From: Mycobacterium sp. DL
GTDB taxonomy: Bacteria; Actinomycetota; Actinomycetes; Mycobacteriales; Mycobacteriaceae
DNA length: 64,000 nucleotides
Assembly (NCBI RefSeq): GCF_039729195.1
Contig: NZ_CP155796.1
Span: 5,146,001 to 5,210,000 of the forward strand
Direction of reading: 5' to 3'
Shown: positions 1-9,121 of the stretch, in pieces
Layout of the letters: each line of letters starts with the position of its first letter
Numbering within the stretch: position 1 is the stretch's first letter
Translations under genes and position numbers: made by a program
The notes under the pieces: model-generated
What the model was told of the DNA's origin: nothing
Databases searched by the model: none
What the model saw: only the letters and a program-made list of their open reading frames with translations

Positions 1-134
1 GTCACGCGATCCTGGACAAGAACGTGGTGGTCGGGCCCGGCGAGATGGTCGGTGTGGATCTGGACAAGGACCGCGAACGTTTCACGATCAGCAGCGGTGG
101 CGTGGTCGCCGTCGGCAAGGGCGTCTGGGTCTAG
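1..134 (+). CDS. glgC: Glucose-1-phosphate adenylyltransferase, C-terminal end only
   Basis: Only the last 43 codons are in the window: the frame opens at base 3 and TAG is at 132-134. The tail reads [16 protein letters not shown] and closes with [11 protein letters not shown], which I recognise as the C-terminal beta-helix end of GlgC. GlgC joins glucose-1-phosphate and ATP into ADP-glucose for alpha-glucan synthesis in the cytoplasm. The nucleotide-binding domain lies upstream of the window. Position next to the locus that follows agrees with Rv1213 in M. tuberculosis (recalled). Confidence 0.85.
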   Translation, partial: HAILDKNVVVGPGEMVGVDLDKDRERFTISSGGVVAVGKGVWV

Positions 135-148
135 CGCAGCGCCTCTGC

Positions 149-179
149 GCCGAAATAGCGTTCCCGGTCGCGATTCGGC
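149..179. terminator. Inverted repeat between convergent glgC and the DUF4126 gene
   Basis: GCCGAA (149-154) pairs with TTCGGC (174-179) across a 19-base loop, 15 bases after the glgC stop. The segment 154-167 (AATAGCGTTCCCGG) is found again, exactly, on the minus strand at 36326-36313, in another gene-end hairpin. No U-run follows. A terminator role is inferred from the structure and from its place between two converging genes. Confidence 0.5.
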
Positions 180-194
180 CGTGATGCACAGCCC

Positions 195-791
195 TCAGCT
201 CTCACTCGGCGCGCGAGGCCGGTCACGCCGTCGTCGGCGTATCAACCGGACAGCGGCCCACACCAGCGCGACGAGTGCCGCCAGCACCAGCACCGGGAAC
301 ACGATGGCCAGAAAGACCAGGGCGACGCTGGTGACGTCCTCCGCGGTGCTCAGCACAGGTGCGGCGACCCCTGCGGTGGCGACGTTGGCCGCCGGCCGAA
401 CCGTCGACTTCGTCAGGGACACCGCCAGCGCGACGACGACGCCGAGGACCACCGGGATCCACTGGCCGGATTGTGCAAACGCGCCCGGATCGGTGACCGC
501 CGAGGTCTGCGACGCCGTGCCGGAGCCGAACACGATGCCGCCCGCGGTGGGTCGCACGAACGTCTGGATCATGTCGTTCACGCTGTCGAGGGCGGGGATC
601 TTGTCGGCGACGACCTCGACGATCAGCAGAACTGCCACGATCGCCATCACCCAGCCGTTCTCCAACCAGATCCAGCCCTGCGGCAGCGTGACGAGATCCG
701 TGAATCGCGACAGCAGCCCCAGCAACAGCAGTGGAATGTAGGCGTTCAACCCCGCTGCGGTCGCCAACCCGAAACCGGTGAGCAGTTCCAT
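195..791 (-). CDS. DUF4126 family integral membrane protein
   Basis: This is a 198-residue protein of unknown function. Four hydrophobic stretches are visible at about residues 3-30, 46-65, 111-130 and 155-183, and it ends in a short Arg-rich tail (RLIRRRRRDRPRAPSES), probably cytoplasmic. The opening MELLTGFGLATAAGLNAYIP, with Gly/Ala-rich helices, is typical of DUF4126. It stands alone, convergent with glgC, 42 bp beyond the neighbouring methyltransferase-like gene. ATG at 789-791 is the only good start. The family call is fairly safe; no function is known to me. Confidence 0.75.
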   Translation of the reverse strand: MELLTGFGLATAAGLNAYIPLLLLGLLSRFTDLVTLPQGWIWLENGWVMAIVAVLLIVEVVADKIPALDSVNDMIQTFVRPTAGGIVFGSGTASQTSAVTDPGAFAQSGQWIPVVLGVVVALAVSLTKSTVRPAANVATAGVAAPVLSTAEDVTSVALVFLAIVFPVLVLAALVALVWAAVRLIRRRRRDRPRAPSES

Positions 792-833
792 CGGATCAGT
801 ATGCGGCGGCGCGACGCCCGCGGATCGGATCTT

Positions 834-1511
834 TCACCACACTCCGGGAATCAACCGGTATCGCACCCGCGCCCGATATTCGCGGTAACCCGCCAGTTCG
901 TCGACCAGTGCTTTCTCCTCGTCGACAACGCGGGCCACAAGTACGGCCGGAAATGTCAGCGCCACCACCACCAGCCCCCACAACGACCCGAGGGCCGGCG
1001 GCAAGCCGATCATCATGACCAGCGACGCGCTGTACAGCGGGTGCCGGACCACGCCGTACATCCCGGTGGACACCAGGGGCTGGTCGTCCTCGACCCGGAT
1101 GGTCGAACCCGCGTACTGGTTCTGCACCACGACCAGTTGGGCTCCGACCAGCCCGACCGCGACAGCGAGGTTGCCGACCACCACCAGCCACACCGGTACC
1201 GGTGACCAGCCGAATCGCCAGTCCAAGGCGCTGACCACCAGCACCGCCACGAAGGCAGCCCCGGCGGCGGAGATGATGATCCGTTGAGCGGGACGGGTTT
1301 CCGCGGTGGGTCCGGCTCTGAGCCTGCGCTCCAACGCGGCGGGACTGCGCACCGCCAGGTAACTGCTGGGCACCAGGGTGCAGACCGTGAACACCGCGAT
1401 GAACACCCAGCCCTGCCAGTAGTGAAACGTCCCGGCAGGCAGGAACAGCGCCGACCCGAAGAGCAGGAGGCCGAACAGAGCCGATGCCAGGGACTGCAGC
1501 GCAAGCTTCAT
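834..1511 (-). CDS. Isoprenylcysteine carboxyl methyltransferase-like membrane protein (Rv1216c-like)
   Basis: A 225-residue polytopic protein with helices near residues 5-28, 33-55, 75-95 and 105-125, and a conserved C-terminal half. That half contains the GMYGVVRHPLYSA segment and ends near EYRARVRYRLIPGVW. The R-H-P motif followed by an E-Y-x-x-Y-x-x-x-V-R-Y-R-L-type tail is the SAM-binding signature of the ICMT/PEMT family. The natural substrate in mycobacteria is unknown to me. It starts 10 bp after the ABC permease stop, with GGAGAG ahead of its ATG, so it is the last gene of the TetR-ABC operon. Linkage suggests a role with that transporter, but this is inference. Confidence 0.75.
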   Translation of the reverse strand: MKLALQSLASALFGLLLFGSALFLPAGTFHYWQGWVFIAVFTVCTLVPSSYLAVRSPAALERRLRAGPTAETRPAQRIIISAAGAAFVAVLVVSALDWRFGWSPVPVWLVVVGNLAVAVGLVGAQLVVVQNQYAGSTIRVEDDQPLVSTGMYGVVRHPLYSASLVMMIGLPPALGSLWGLVVVALTFPAVLVARVVDEEKALVDELAGYREYRARVRYRLIPGVW

Positions 1512-1521
1512 GATTCTCTCC

Positions 1522-3156
1522 TCACACGGCGTCTCGGCGCCTGTACAGGAATCCGGCAGCCAACGTCAAAGCTGTTGCCGCCGCGACCATCACGAGCAAG
1601 GCGGTGACGGGTACCTCGGTGGGGACCGTGGTCTGCGCGACGGGTGAGAGGTCGAGCAGCCAGCGCGGCAAGCGCAGTAGCGCGCCGAGGTAGAGCGAGG
1701 TGACGACGAAGGTCACGGCGAGCCAGCCGATCCAGGTGTGTCGCACCGCCACCGCAAGAGCCGCGACGCCTGCCATCACCGCGAGAGCAGGGACGAAGGC
1801 CAGTCCGGCCAGCGTGAGTCGCGCCACGGTGTGCGGTTCTGCCAGTGTCAGCCCGGCGCCCAGGCCGTTGCCGAGACCGGCGAAGAACATCAACACCGCC
1901 GAACCGAGGACTGCCGATGCCACCGCGGTGAACAGCCACCGGCGGCGTGACACCGCTCCTGCGAGCACGGCCTCGCCGAGTCCGGACTGTTCGTCGGCGT
2001 ACACCCGCAACACGGCGGACACCGTGTAGGCGCATGCCGCGGCAGCGAGAAACTGCGACATCGTCGTATAGACCCCGTCATTGCCCTGGGTGGACATGAT
2101 CCGGGCGAGCAACTCGTTGCCCTCGGCCGCATCGATCAGCGATTTCGTCATCGATCCGAACGCCAGTCCCGCTACGAACAGACCCACCGACCAGCCGACG
2201 GTCTGGCCGCGCTGCAGAACGAGGTGCATGCCGAGCACACCGCGGACGGGGCGCGCGTCGGGACGTTCGCCGCTCGAGGCGATGGTGCCGTCGTCGTACT
2301 GGCGGCGGGCTTCCAGCAGCGCGGCGGCGAGGACCACTGCGATGGTCAGCAGGATCAGCGGGGCCAGTGGCCACCACCGCAGATCAACGAACGCACGCAT
2401 CTGCTGGGCCCATGCGATGGGGGAGAACCAACTCAGCACGCTGCCCGAGTTGTTGATGACGTCGCCGACCCCGCGGACCAGCGCGGCCAGGGCGAGGGTG
2501 GCCATCGCCGCACCCGTAGCGGCGCGCGCGGTTCGCCACAGCTGTGCGGTCACGGCCGCGACGGCGCCGAACACGGTGGCCACCGCGGTGACTCCCACGC
2601 ACATCGCGGCGGTGTTGATCAGGTCGAAGCCGGTCGCCGCCATCGCGGCCGTCATGGTCACGGCGAGAACCACATTGACCGCGGCGACAAGAACCAGAGC
2701 GGCGGTGGTCCTGGCGTAGCGGCCGACGACTGAAGCCAGCACCAGTTCGGCGGCTCCGCTCTCCTCCTCGGCGCGAGTGTGTCGAACAACCGTGAGAATC
2801 CCGAGAATCGACGTGGCGACGATCAACGTGAGCATCATCTCGTTGGCCATCATCGCCCCGAGTTCGGTCTCGTTGCCACCGAACATGGGGCCGCCCAACA
2901 TCATTCCGGCAGGGGTCTTGAGGAGTTCGACCCGTGCCAGGCGTTGTGCCTCTTCGGGGTATGCGAGCTCGATGGTGGTGGGTGCGTACGCCATCATCGC
3001 GGTCAGTGCGGTGATCCACACCGACAGCCGGACCCGATCGCGGCGCAGCGCCAGGCGGATCAAATGACCGGTGCCGGTCCAGCGCGATACTGCCGGAGAT
3101 GCGGCATGGCGCCTCGCCGTCGTCGGCGACGCGGTGGTGGTCGCGCCGGCGCTCAT
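1522..3156 (-). CDS. ABC-2 type multidrug exporter permease (Rv1217c-like)
   Basis: A 544-residue membrane subunit. After a cytoplasmic N-terminus of about 40 residues there are two blocks of about six hydrophobic helices, roughly residues 40-285 and 315-540, linked by a polar loop. This is the fused two-copy layout of 'tetronasin-type' exporter permeases. I set the start at the ATG at 3156 (MSAGATTTASP), because it forms an ATGA overlap with the stop of the ATPase gene. Open frame continues upstream, but only as a shadow of the ATPase gene. The partner ATPase is immediately upstream and the TetR repressor leads the operon. Known homologues (Rv1217c-Rv1218c) export various drugs. Confidence 0.88.
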   Translation of the reverse strand: MSAGATTTASPTTARRHAASPAVSRWTGTGHLIRLALRRDRVRLSVWITALTAMMAYAPTTIELAYPEEAQRLARVELLKTPAGMMLGGPMFGGNETELGAMMANEMMLTLIVATSILGILTVVRHTRAEEESGAAELVLASVVGRYARTTAALVLVAAVNVVLAVTMTAAMAATGFDLINTAAMCVGVTAVATVFGAVAAVTAQLWRTARAATGAAMATLALAALVRGVGDVINNSGSVLSWFSPIAWAQQMRAFVDLRWWPLAPLILLTIAVVLAAALLEARRQYDDGTIASSGERPDARPVRGVLGMHLVLQRGQTVGWSVGLFVAGLAFGSMTKSLIDAAEGNELLARIMSTQGNDGVYTTMSQFLAAAACAYTVSAVLRVYADEQSGLGEAVLAGAVSRRRWLFTAVASAVLGSAVLMFFAGLGNGLGAGLTLAEPHTVARLTLAGLAFVPALAVMAGVAALAVAVRHTWIGWLAVTFVVTSLYLGALLRLPRWLLDLSPVAQTTVPTEVPVTALLVMVAAATALTLAAGFLYRRRDAV

Positions 3157-4064
3157 CGGCCCGTCCCCTGGTACTCCCGCAGGAACATGTCCTCGAGAGA
3201 GGCCGGCGATACGGTCAGTTCCTCGATGCCCAAGCCGGTCAGGTCGGACATCGCCCGGTCGAGGTCGTCGCGGTCCACGGAGAAGTGCAGTCGACCGTCC
3301 TGTGCGCGAAGATCGTGGACGTACGGTGCCCGCTCCAGGGCGCGGCCGTCGCCGCGGGTGCGTGCGGTGATGGTGGTGTGCATCAGATGCCGCATCTGCT
3401 CCAGCGTCCCGGACCGGACCGTCCGGCCCGCCCGCACGATCGTCACGGTGCGGCAGAGCTTTTCGACTTCGGCCAGGATGTGGCTGGACAGCAGCACTGC
3501 CGCACCCTGGTCCGCGACTTCGCGGACACACTGCTGAAACGCGTGCTCCATCAACGGATCCAGGCCTGAAGTCGGTTCGTCGAGGACGAACAGCTCGCTG
3601 CGGGTGCTGAAGGCGGCGACGATCGCCACCTTCTGCCGGTTGCCCTTGGAATAGGTGCGGGCTTTCTTGTGTGGATCGAGTTCGAAGCGCTCGATCAGGT
3701 CGTCTCTGCGCTTGGTGTCGACGGCGCTTCTGCCCCGGAGGTCGGCGAGGAAATTGATCGCCTGCATTCCGGTGAGGTTGGGCCACAGCGTGACATCACC
3801 TGGCACATAGGCGATCCGACGATGCAGTTTCACCGCGTCACGCCAGGGGTCGCCGCCCAACAGTCGCACGGTGCCGCTGTCGGCGCGAAGCAGCCCGAGG
3901 AGAACTCGCAGTGTGGTGGACTTGCCCGCCCCGTTGGGGCCGAGGAAGCCGGCCACGTCGCCGGGGGCGACAGCGAGGTCGAGGCCGTCGAGAGCCTTGG
4001 TGCGCCCGAACGATTTCGACAGGCCGCTGATCTCGACGGCGAGTCTGGTGCCCTGCTCAGTCAT
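3153..4064 (-). CDS. ABC exporter ATP-binding subunit (Rv1218c-like)
   Basis: The product is about 303 residues and energises the adjacent permease. Walker A is GPNGAGKST, the signature region reads YSKGNRQKVAI (a weak LSGGQ variant usual for this subfamily), Walker B is LFVLDEPTSGLDP and the switch His is in LLSSHI. I place the start at ATG 4064 (MTEQGTR). It has AAGGAG six bases ahead, and its first eight bases overlap the end of the TetR gene, which implies translational coupling. An ATG at 4079 (MKEFTM) is possible but has no spacer for a ribosome site. The ATGA overlap downstream ties it to the permease. Confidence 0.9.
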   Translation of the reverse strand: MTEQGTRLAVEISGLSKSFGRTKALDGLDLAVAPGDVAGFLGPNGAGKSTTLRVLLGLLRADSGTVRLLGGDPWRDAVKLHRRIAYVPGDVTLWPNLTGMQAINFLADLRGRSAVDTKRRDDLIERFELDPHKKARTYSKGNRQKVAIVAAFSTRSELFVLDEPTSGLDPLMEHAFQQCVREVADQGAAVLLSSHILAEVEKLCRTVTIVRAGRTVRSGTLEQMRHLMHTTITARTRGDGRALERAPYVHDLRAQDGRLHFSVDRDDLDRAMSDLTGLGIEELTVSPASLEDMFLREYQGTGR

Positions 4065-4722
4065 CGTGAACTCCTTCATCCGAGGTGAACGGGATGCCCT
4101 GCTCGCGCTTTTCCATGAAGGCGTCGAACATCGTCGAGTCCCTCATCAGGCCGTGGGTGTAGATCTCCAGAGCGGGTAACAACATCTCCTCGCTGTAGTC
4201 CCGTAGGACAGCGCGCAAGTCGGAGGGGTTGTCATGCAGTTGCAGGTACAGCAGGAAGCTGCCGCCGCCACTCATCGACAGGAATCGGGCCCGGGCCCGC
4301 GGGTCGACGCTCGGGGTGATCGTCCCGGCCCGCACGCCCTCCTCGAGGTACTGCTCAGCGTTGTCGATCATGGTGTGCCACAGAGTTTTTGCCAGATCGC
4401 CGCCCGCCTGCATGCTGCGCACCAGGTAGGCCATCATCGGCGCGTAGTCCTCGATCTCGGCCATCTGCGCGAACCACGTTGCGGGGTCGGAGGACTGGAT
4501 CGACTCGGACTTGGTGGAGCGGATGACGTCGGCGATGTAGTCGTCACACACCTTGCGCAAACCGTCCTTGGATCCGAAGTGGTGGATCACCAGGGCGGCG
4601 CTGACCCCGGCGGCCTCGGCGATGCGGCGCAGGCCGACGGTGAAGCCGTCGCGGCCCCACTCGTCGATCGCGGCGTCACGGATGCGGGCGAGGGCAGTTC
4701 GGTCCGCTGCTGCTGAACGCAT
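4057..4722 (-). CDS. TetR family repressor of the ABC operon (RaaS / Rv1219c-like)
   Basis: A 221-residue regulator. The N-terminal helix-turn-helix spans about residues 8-55 (RIRDAAIDEWGRDGFTV, then RRIAEAAGVSAALVIHHFGSKDGLR). The rest is an all-helical ligand-binding and dimerisation domain. It heads a tightly overlapping operon with the ATPase, permease and methyltransferase-like genes. Two 16-bp palindromes lie at its start (4713-4728 and 4733-4748), so autoregulation is very likely. The M. tuberculosis homologue Rv1219c is known as RaaS and represses the Rv1217c-Rv1218c pump. The inducer here is not visible from sequence. Confidence 0.88.
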   Translation of the reverse strand: MRSAAADRTALARIRDAAIDEWGRDGFTVGLRRIAEAAGVSAALVIHHFGSKDGLRKVCDDYIADVIRSTKSESIQSSDPATWFAQMAEIEDYAPMMAYLVRSMQAGGDLAKTLWHTMIDNAEQYLEEGVRAGTITPSVDPRARARFLSMSGGGSFLLYLQLHDNPSDLRAVLRDYSEEMLLPALEIYTHGLMRDSTMFDAFMEKREQGIPFTSDEGVHDD

Positions 4723-4748
4723 GTTCAGTATGCTAAACGAATGTTCAG
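4713..4748. promoter_or_regulatory. Tandem palindromic operator for the TetR regulator
   Basis: CTGAAC-N4-GTTCAG lies at 4713-4728 and CTAAAC-N4-GTTCAG at 4733-4748, with centres exactly 20 bp apart, about two helical turns. The first copy covers the TetR start codon (4720-4722) and the second lies just upstream. Spacing and symmetry suit two TetR dimers on one face of the DNA. The site is seen in sequence; repressor binding is inference supported by the known autoregulation of this family. Confidence 0.75.
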
Positions 4749-4791
4749 TGGGCGGTCAAGAGTGCGCAGGCGGGTGGTCGTCGACGGGGAT

Positions 4792-4849
4792 GAGCGCGCG
4801 CAAAATGCCGGAACTGGCGGCGTGTCGGCGCACAGACATGCGCGCTCGC
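4792..4849. repeat. 58-bp dispersed palindromic repeat, copy A
   Basis: The element begins GAGCGCGCGC, contains GGCGTGTCGG in its centre and ends ACATGCGCGCTCGC. The outer arms are mutually complementary, so it can fold into a hairpin. A second 58-bp copy at 21741-21798 has the same ends and core and matches at about 43 of 58 positions. It lies 20 bp beyond the 3' end of the O-methyltransferase gene, so a terminator-like role is possible. Confidence 0.65.
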
Positions 4850-4868
4850 CGAGGAGAGGGAAAGGGGG

Positions 4869-5549
4869 TCAGTCGCGGGCGGCGGCGAGCAAGCCGTCGC
4901 CCAACGGGATCAGCACGGGGGTGAGTCGCTCGTCCTCGGCGATCAGCCTGGCCGCCTCACGCACCGCGCCGACCTCGCTGTCGTTGGCCGACGCATCGCC
5001 GGCCCGCCCGCCCAGGGCGGCGCGATGCACGACGATGGCGCCTCCCGGGCGGAGCAGTCGCACCCCCTCGACGACGAACTGCGGCTGGTCGGCCGGGTCG
5101 GCGTCGATGAACACCAGGTCGTAGGTCTCGTCGGCCAGTCGGGTGAGGACCTCCTGGGCGCGGCCGCTGATCAGCCTGGTGCGGCCCGGTCCGACTCCCG
5201 CCTCGGTGTAGGCCTGTTTGGCGATGCGCTGGTGTTCGGGTTCGACGTCGATGGTCGTCAGAACCCCGTCGTCGCGCATTCCCGACAGCAGCCAGAGGCC
5301 GCTGACTCCCGCGCCGGTACCGACCTCGACCACCGCTTTCGCCCGGGTCAGCTTGGCCAGGACGCAGAGAAGAGCGCCGACCGCCGGGGTCACCGCCCCC
5401 GCGCCGATGTCCACCGCGCGTTCGCGTGCCGCCGCGACGATGGCGTCCTCGGAGATCGAGTGTTCGGCGTGGGCGACGATCGCCTCCGCCTGACTCGCCC
5501 TCGCCCCGGAGTCGCCGGAGCCGACCACGGGCTCGTCGGTGCTGGCCAT
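4869..5549 (-). CDS. SAM-dependent O-methyltransferase (Rv1220c-like)
   Basis: A 226-residue class I methyltransferase of the catechol O-methyltransferase-like family. The SAM motif is [16 protein letters not shown] (about residues 75-90), followed by the acidic loop TIDVEPEHQ and the metal-site segment [12 protein letters not shown]. The start at ATG 5549 ([10 protein letters not shown]) gives a length close to the family norm; open frame further upstream is not coding-like. It is transcribed away from sigE, with a 178-bp shared upstream region. The methyl acceptor is unknown. Confidence 0.85.
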   Translation of the reverse strand: MASTDEPVVGSGDSGARASQAEAIVAHAEHSISEDAIVAAARERAVDIGAGAVTPAVGALLCVLAKLTRAKAVVEVGTGAGVSGLWLLSGMRDDGVLTTIDVEPEHQRIAKQAYTEAGVGPGRTRLISGRAQEVLTRLADETYDLVFIDADPADQPQFVVEGVRLLRPGGAIVVHRAALGGRAGDASANDSEVGAVREAARLIAEDERLTPVLIPLGDGLLAAARD

Positions 5550-5665
5550 GCCCCGCAGCGTAGAGCCAAGCGCTGGTGCCGGGTGCCGCGACACGCCCGC
5601 CCCCAGTTCCGATACTTCACGAGCGTGACCACTGTTTTTGCTGGTCGCAAAATGGGTAGAAATCT

Positions 5666-5684
5666 TTCTCAGGAAATGTTCAGT
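5666..5684 (+). promoter_or_regulatory. Candidate MprA box upstream of sigE
   Basis: Two loosely matched 8-bp direct repeats, TTCTCAGG (5666-5673) and TGTTCAGT (5677-5684), are separated by three bases, about 44 bp before the sigE ATG. The known MprA binding site upstream of mycobacterial sigE is described as two poorly conserved 8-bp direct repeats with a 2-3 base spacer. The match is by eye and the function is inferred. Confidence 0.45.
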
Positions 5685-5727
5685 TTGCTCATATGCCAGG
5701 CACACCAGCGCAGGAGACGGTAGTCGC

Positions 5728-6561
5728 ATGACAGACGGCGCATTCAGCGCACGCAGTGGCATCTTCCGCCCCGGGGTCGACGCGGGGAAGAAAGCCATGT
5801 CGCACCGCGTTGTCGATATCGAGCCGTCGGTCACCGACGACCGCGGCACTCATGACTTGGAGGATCCGACGACCACCACCCAGATAGGCCCAGCTGCCGC
5901 TCCCGTGGCCGCACCTGTGTCGATGGCGCATCTCGAGCAGTTCACCGATGGCGAATGGGTCGAGCCGACCGACGAGTTGACCGGCACGGCGGTGTTCGAC
6001 GCAACCGGAGACAAAGCGGCGATGCCGAGCTGGGACGAACTCGTCCGCCAGCATGCCGACCGCGTATATCGACTGGCGTATCGCCTGTCCGGCAGTCAGC
6101 ACGACGCGGAGGACCTCACCCAGGAGACCTTCATCAGGGTGTTCCGGTCGGTGCAGAACTACCAGCCCGGCACATTCGAGGGCTGGTTGCACCGCATCAC
6201 CACGAACCTGTTCCTCGACATGGTCCGCCGCCGCGGCCGCATCCGCATGGAAGCGCTGCCTGAGGACTACGACCGGGTTCCGGCCGACGAGCCGAACCCC
6301 GAGCAGATCTACCACGACTCCCGGCTGGGGCCGGACCTGCAGGCGGCACTGGATTCGCTTCCCCCGGAGTTCCGCGCGGCGGTGGTGTTGTGCGACATCG
6401 AAGGTCTGTCCTACGAGGAGATCGGCGCGACTCTCGGCGTCAAGCTGGGAACGGTTCGCAGCCGCATCCACCGGGGGCGGCAGGCGCTGCGTGAGCATTT
6501 GGCGCGCCATTCCGACGCCGGTACCGCGGAGGGTTTCCGCGCCATCGCCAAGTCGGCCTGA
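5728..6561 (+). CDS. sigE: ECF RNA polymerase sigma factor SigE
   Basis: The product is 277 residues. Region 2 runs from about residue 99 ([20 protein letters not shown]) through the [18 protein letters not shown] -10 recognition helix to about 172. Region 4 spans about 208-262 ([20 protein letters not shown], then [11 protein letters not shown]). SigE directs the response to envelope, detergent and heat stress. The first 98 residues are a poorly conserved, disordered-looking extension. Its extent is uncertain because ATGs at 5797 and 5923 are in frame and sigE is known to use alternative starts. ATG 5728 has AGGAGA ten bases ahead. The anti-sigma gene follows. Confidence 0.95.
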   Translation: MTDGAFSARSGIFRPGVDAGKKAMSHRVVDIEPSVTDDRGTHDLEDPTTTTQIGPAAAPVAAPVSMAHLEQFTDGEWVEPTDELTGTAVFDATGDKAAMPSWDELVRQHADRVYRLAYRLSGSQHDAEDLTQETFIRVFRSVQNYQPGTFEGWLHRITTNLFLDMVRRRGRIRMEALPEDYDRVPADEPNPEQIYHDSRLGPDLQAALDSLPPEFRAAVVLCDIEGLSYEEIGATLGVKLGTVRSRIHRGRQALREHLARHSDAGTAEGFRAIAKSA

Positions 6562-6637
6562 CGTTCGCGCGTTGCTCCACAGCATGCCGCGCTACATTCG
6601 AATGCAGCGGCATCACACGAGCCGAGAGGAGCTGCTG

Positions 6638-7033
6638 ATGGTCGATCCCGGACATGCCTTCCGGCGCGCCTTCTCGTGGCTGCCCTCTCAGTTCGCCTCG
6701 CAGAGCGAGGGACCCGTCGGTCCGCGCCAGTTCGGGTCCACCGAGCATCTGTCGACCGAGGCTGTCGCGGCATTCGTCGACGGCGAATTGCGGATGACCG
6801 CCCACCTGCGCGCAGCCCATCATCTTTCGTTGTGTCCAGAGTGCGCGTGGGAGGTCGACGCGCAGCGGCAGGCACGAACCGCGCTGCGGGACTCCTGCCC
6901 GGTGGCGATGCCGAGTTCTTTGCTGGGCCTGCTGTCTCAGATCCCGCACCATGCTCCGGACGAGGTTCAGGAGCCGGCCGAAGCCCCACAGCTGGCTGAC
7001 GGCGTGGAGCGCACCCGTCGCAAGCGTCGGTAG
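6638..7033 (+). CDS. rseA: Anti-sigma-E factor RseA, zinc-associated
   Basis: A 131-residue cytoplasmic anti-sigma factor without a membrane segment. The ZAS motif H-x3-C-x2-C is present as H62, C66 and C69 (HLSLCPEC). The N-terminal segment AFSWLPSQFASQSEGPVG is characteristic of mycobacterial RseA. ATG 6638 is chosen because GAGAGGAG lies just ahead and MVDPGHAFRRAFSW matches the family start; an in-frame ATG at 6584 has no ribosome site. It binds SigE and releases it on oxidation or on phosphorylation and proteolysis. The C-terminal 35 residues are charged and low in complexity. Confidence 0.92.
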   Translation: MVDPGHAFRRAFSWLPSQFASQSEGPVGPRQFGSTEHLSTEAVAAFVDGELRMTAHLRAAHHLSLCPECAWEVDAQRQARTALRDSCPVAMPSSLLGLLSQIPHHAPDEVQEPAEAPQLADGVERTRRKRR

Positions 7034-7083
7034 GGTGGAGCAGAGTCGATAAGAGACGCGCGTCGGCGATTGCTGGCGCCTGA

Positions 7084-8583
<1,500 letters not shown>

Positions 8584-8586
8584 CCG

Positions 8587-9018
8587 ATGTTCGCCAACGT
8601 CGGTTGGGGCGAGATGTTGGTCCTGGTGATCGCCGGTTTGGTGATCCTCGGGCCGGAACGGCTACCAGGAGCGATCCGCTGGACATCCGGGGCGCTGCGT
8701 CAGGCGCGGGACTACATCAGCGGTGCCACCAGCCAGTTGCGCGACGACTTCGGTCCGGAGTTCGAGGATCTGAGGGAGCCGCTGTCCGAGTTGCAGAAGC
8801 TCAGGGGCATGACGCCACGTGCGGCGCTGACCAAACATCTTCTCGACGGCGACGATTCGATCTTCACCGGCAAGTTCGACGGGGCGCAACGCCCCGCTGA
8901 GAAGCCGCAGTCGGCGGGCGGTCCGGCCGAGGCCGCCGCCACGGCTGTCACGAAACAGCCTGTCACGAAGCAACCCGAACCCTCGGCGGCCACTCCGTTC
9001 GACAGCGACGCCACCTAG
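8587..9018 (+). CDS. tatB: Sec-independent protein translocase subunit TatB
   Basis: The product is 143 residues. It opens with the TatA/B hallmark: a short transmembrane helix ([20 protein letters not shown], residues 7-26) with the conserved G-P-E-R-L-P hinge. An amphipathic helix ([18 protein letters not shown]) and a long acidic, Ala/Pro-rich tail follow. TatB receives twin-arginine preproteins with TatC, which is encoded elsewhere. Its start is 3 bp after the htrA stop, so the two are probably cotranscribed. Confidence 0.93.
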   Translation: MFANVGWGEMLVLVIAGLVILGPERLPGAIRWTSGALRQARDYISGATSQLRDDFGPEFEDLREPLSELQKLRGMTPRAALTKHLLDGDDSIFTGKFDGAQRPAEKPQSAGGPAEAAATAVTKQPVTKQPEPSAATPFDSDAT

Positions 9019-9025
9019 CTTTCGC

Positions 9026-9086
9026 GCCGAAACTGTATTCCACGCGCGACATCTCGCGTGACGACCGCGCGGAATACCGTTTCGGC
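9026..9086. terminator. Long hairpin between convergent tatB and mrp
   Basis: The 16-base arms 9026-9041 (GCCGAAACTGTATTCC) and 9071-9086 pair with a single mismatch. The stem can be extended inward by CGCGCG runs on both sides with one bulge. It is placed symmetrically between two converging genes, 8 bp after the tatB stop and 36 bp before the mrp stop, so a bidirectional terminator is the natural reading. Its left arm resembles 149-166 and the hairpin at 36269-36332. Confidence 0.65.
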
Positions 9087-9121
9087 ATGCCCGCAGGCCG
9101 GCAGGGCCGGCGGGCCGGGTG

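Noticed and set aside
3157..3786. N-terminal extension of the ABC permease
   Set aside because: It overlaps the ATPase gene on the same strand in another frame; the ATGA junction at 3153-3156 gives the start.
9042..9070. Small RNA in the tatB-mrp gap
   Set aside because: It is the loop of the hairpin; no promoter is visible and a terminator explains the structure.
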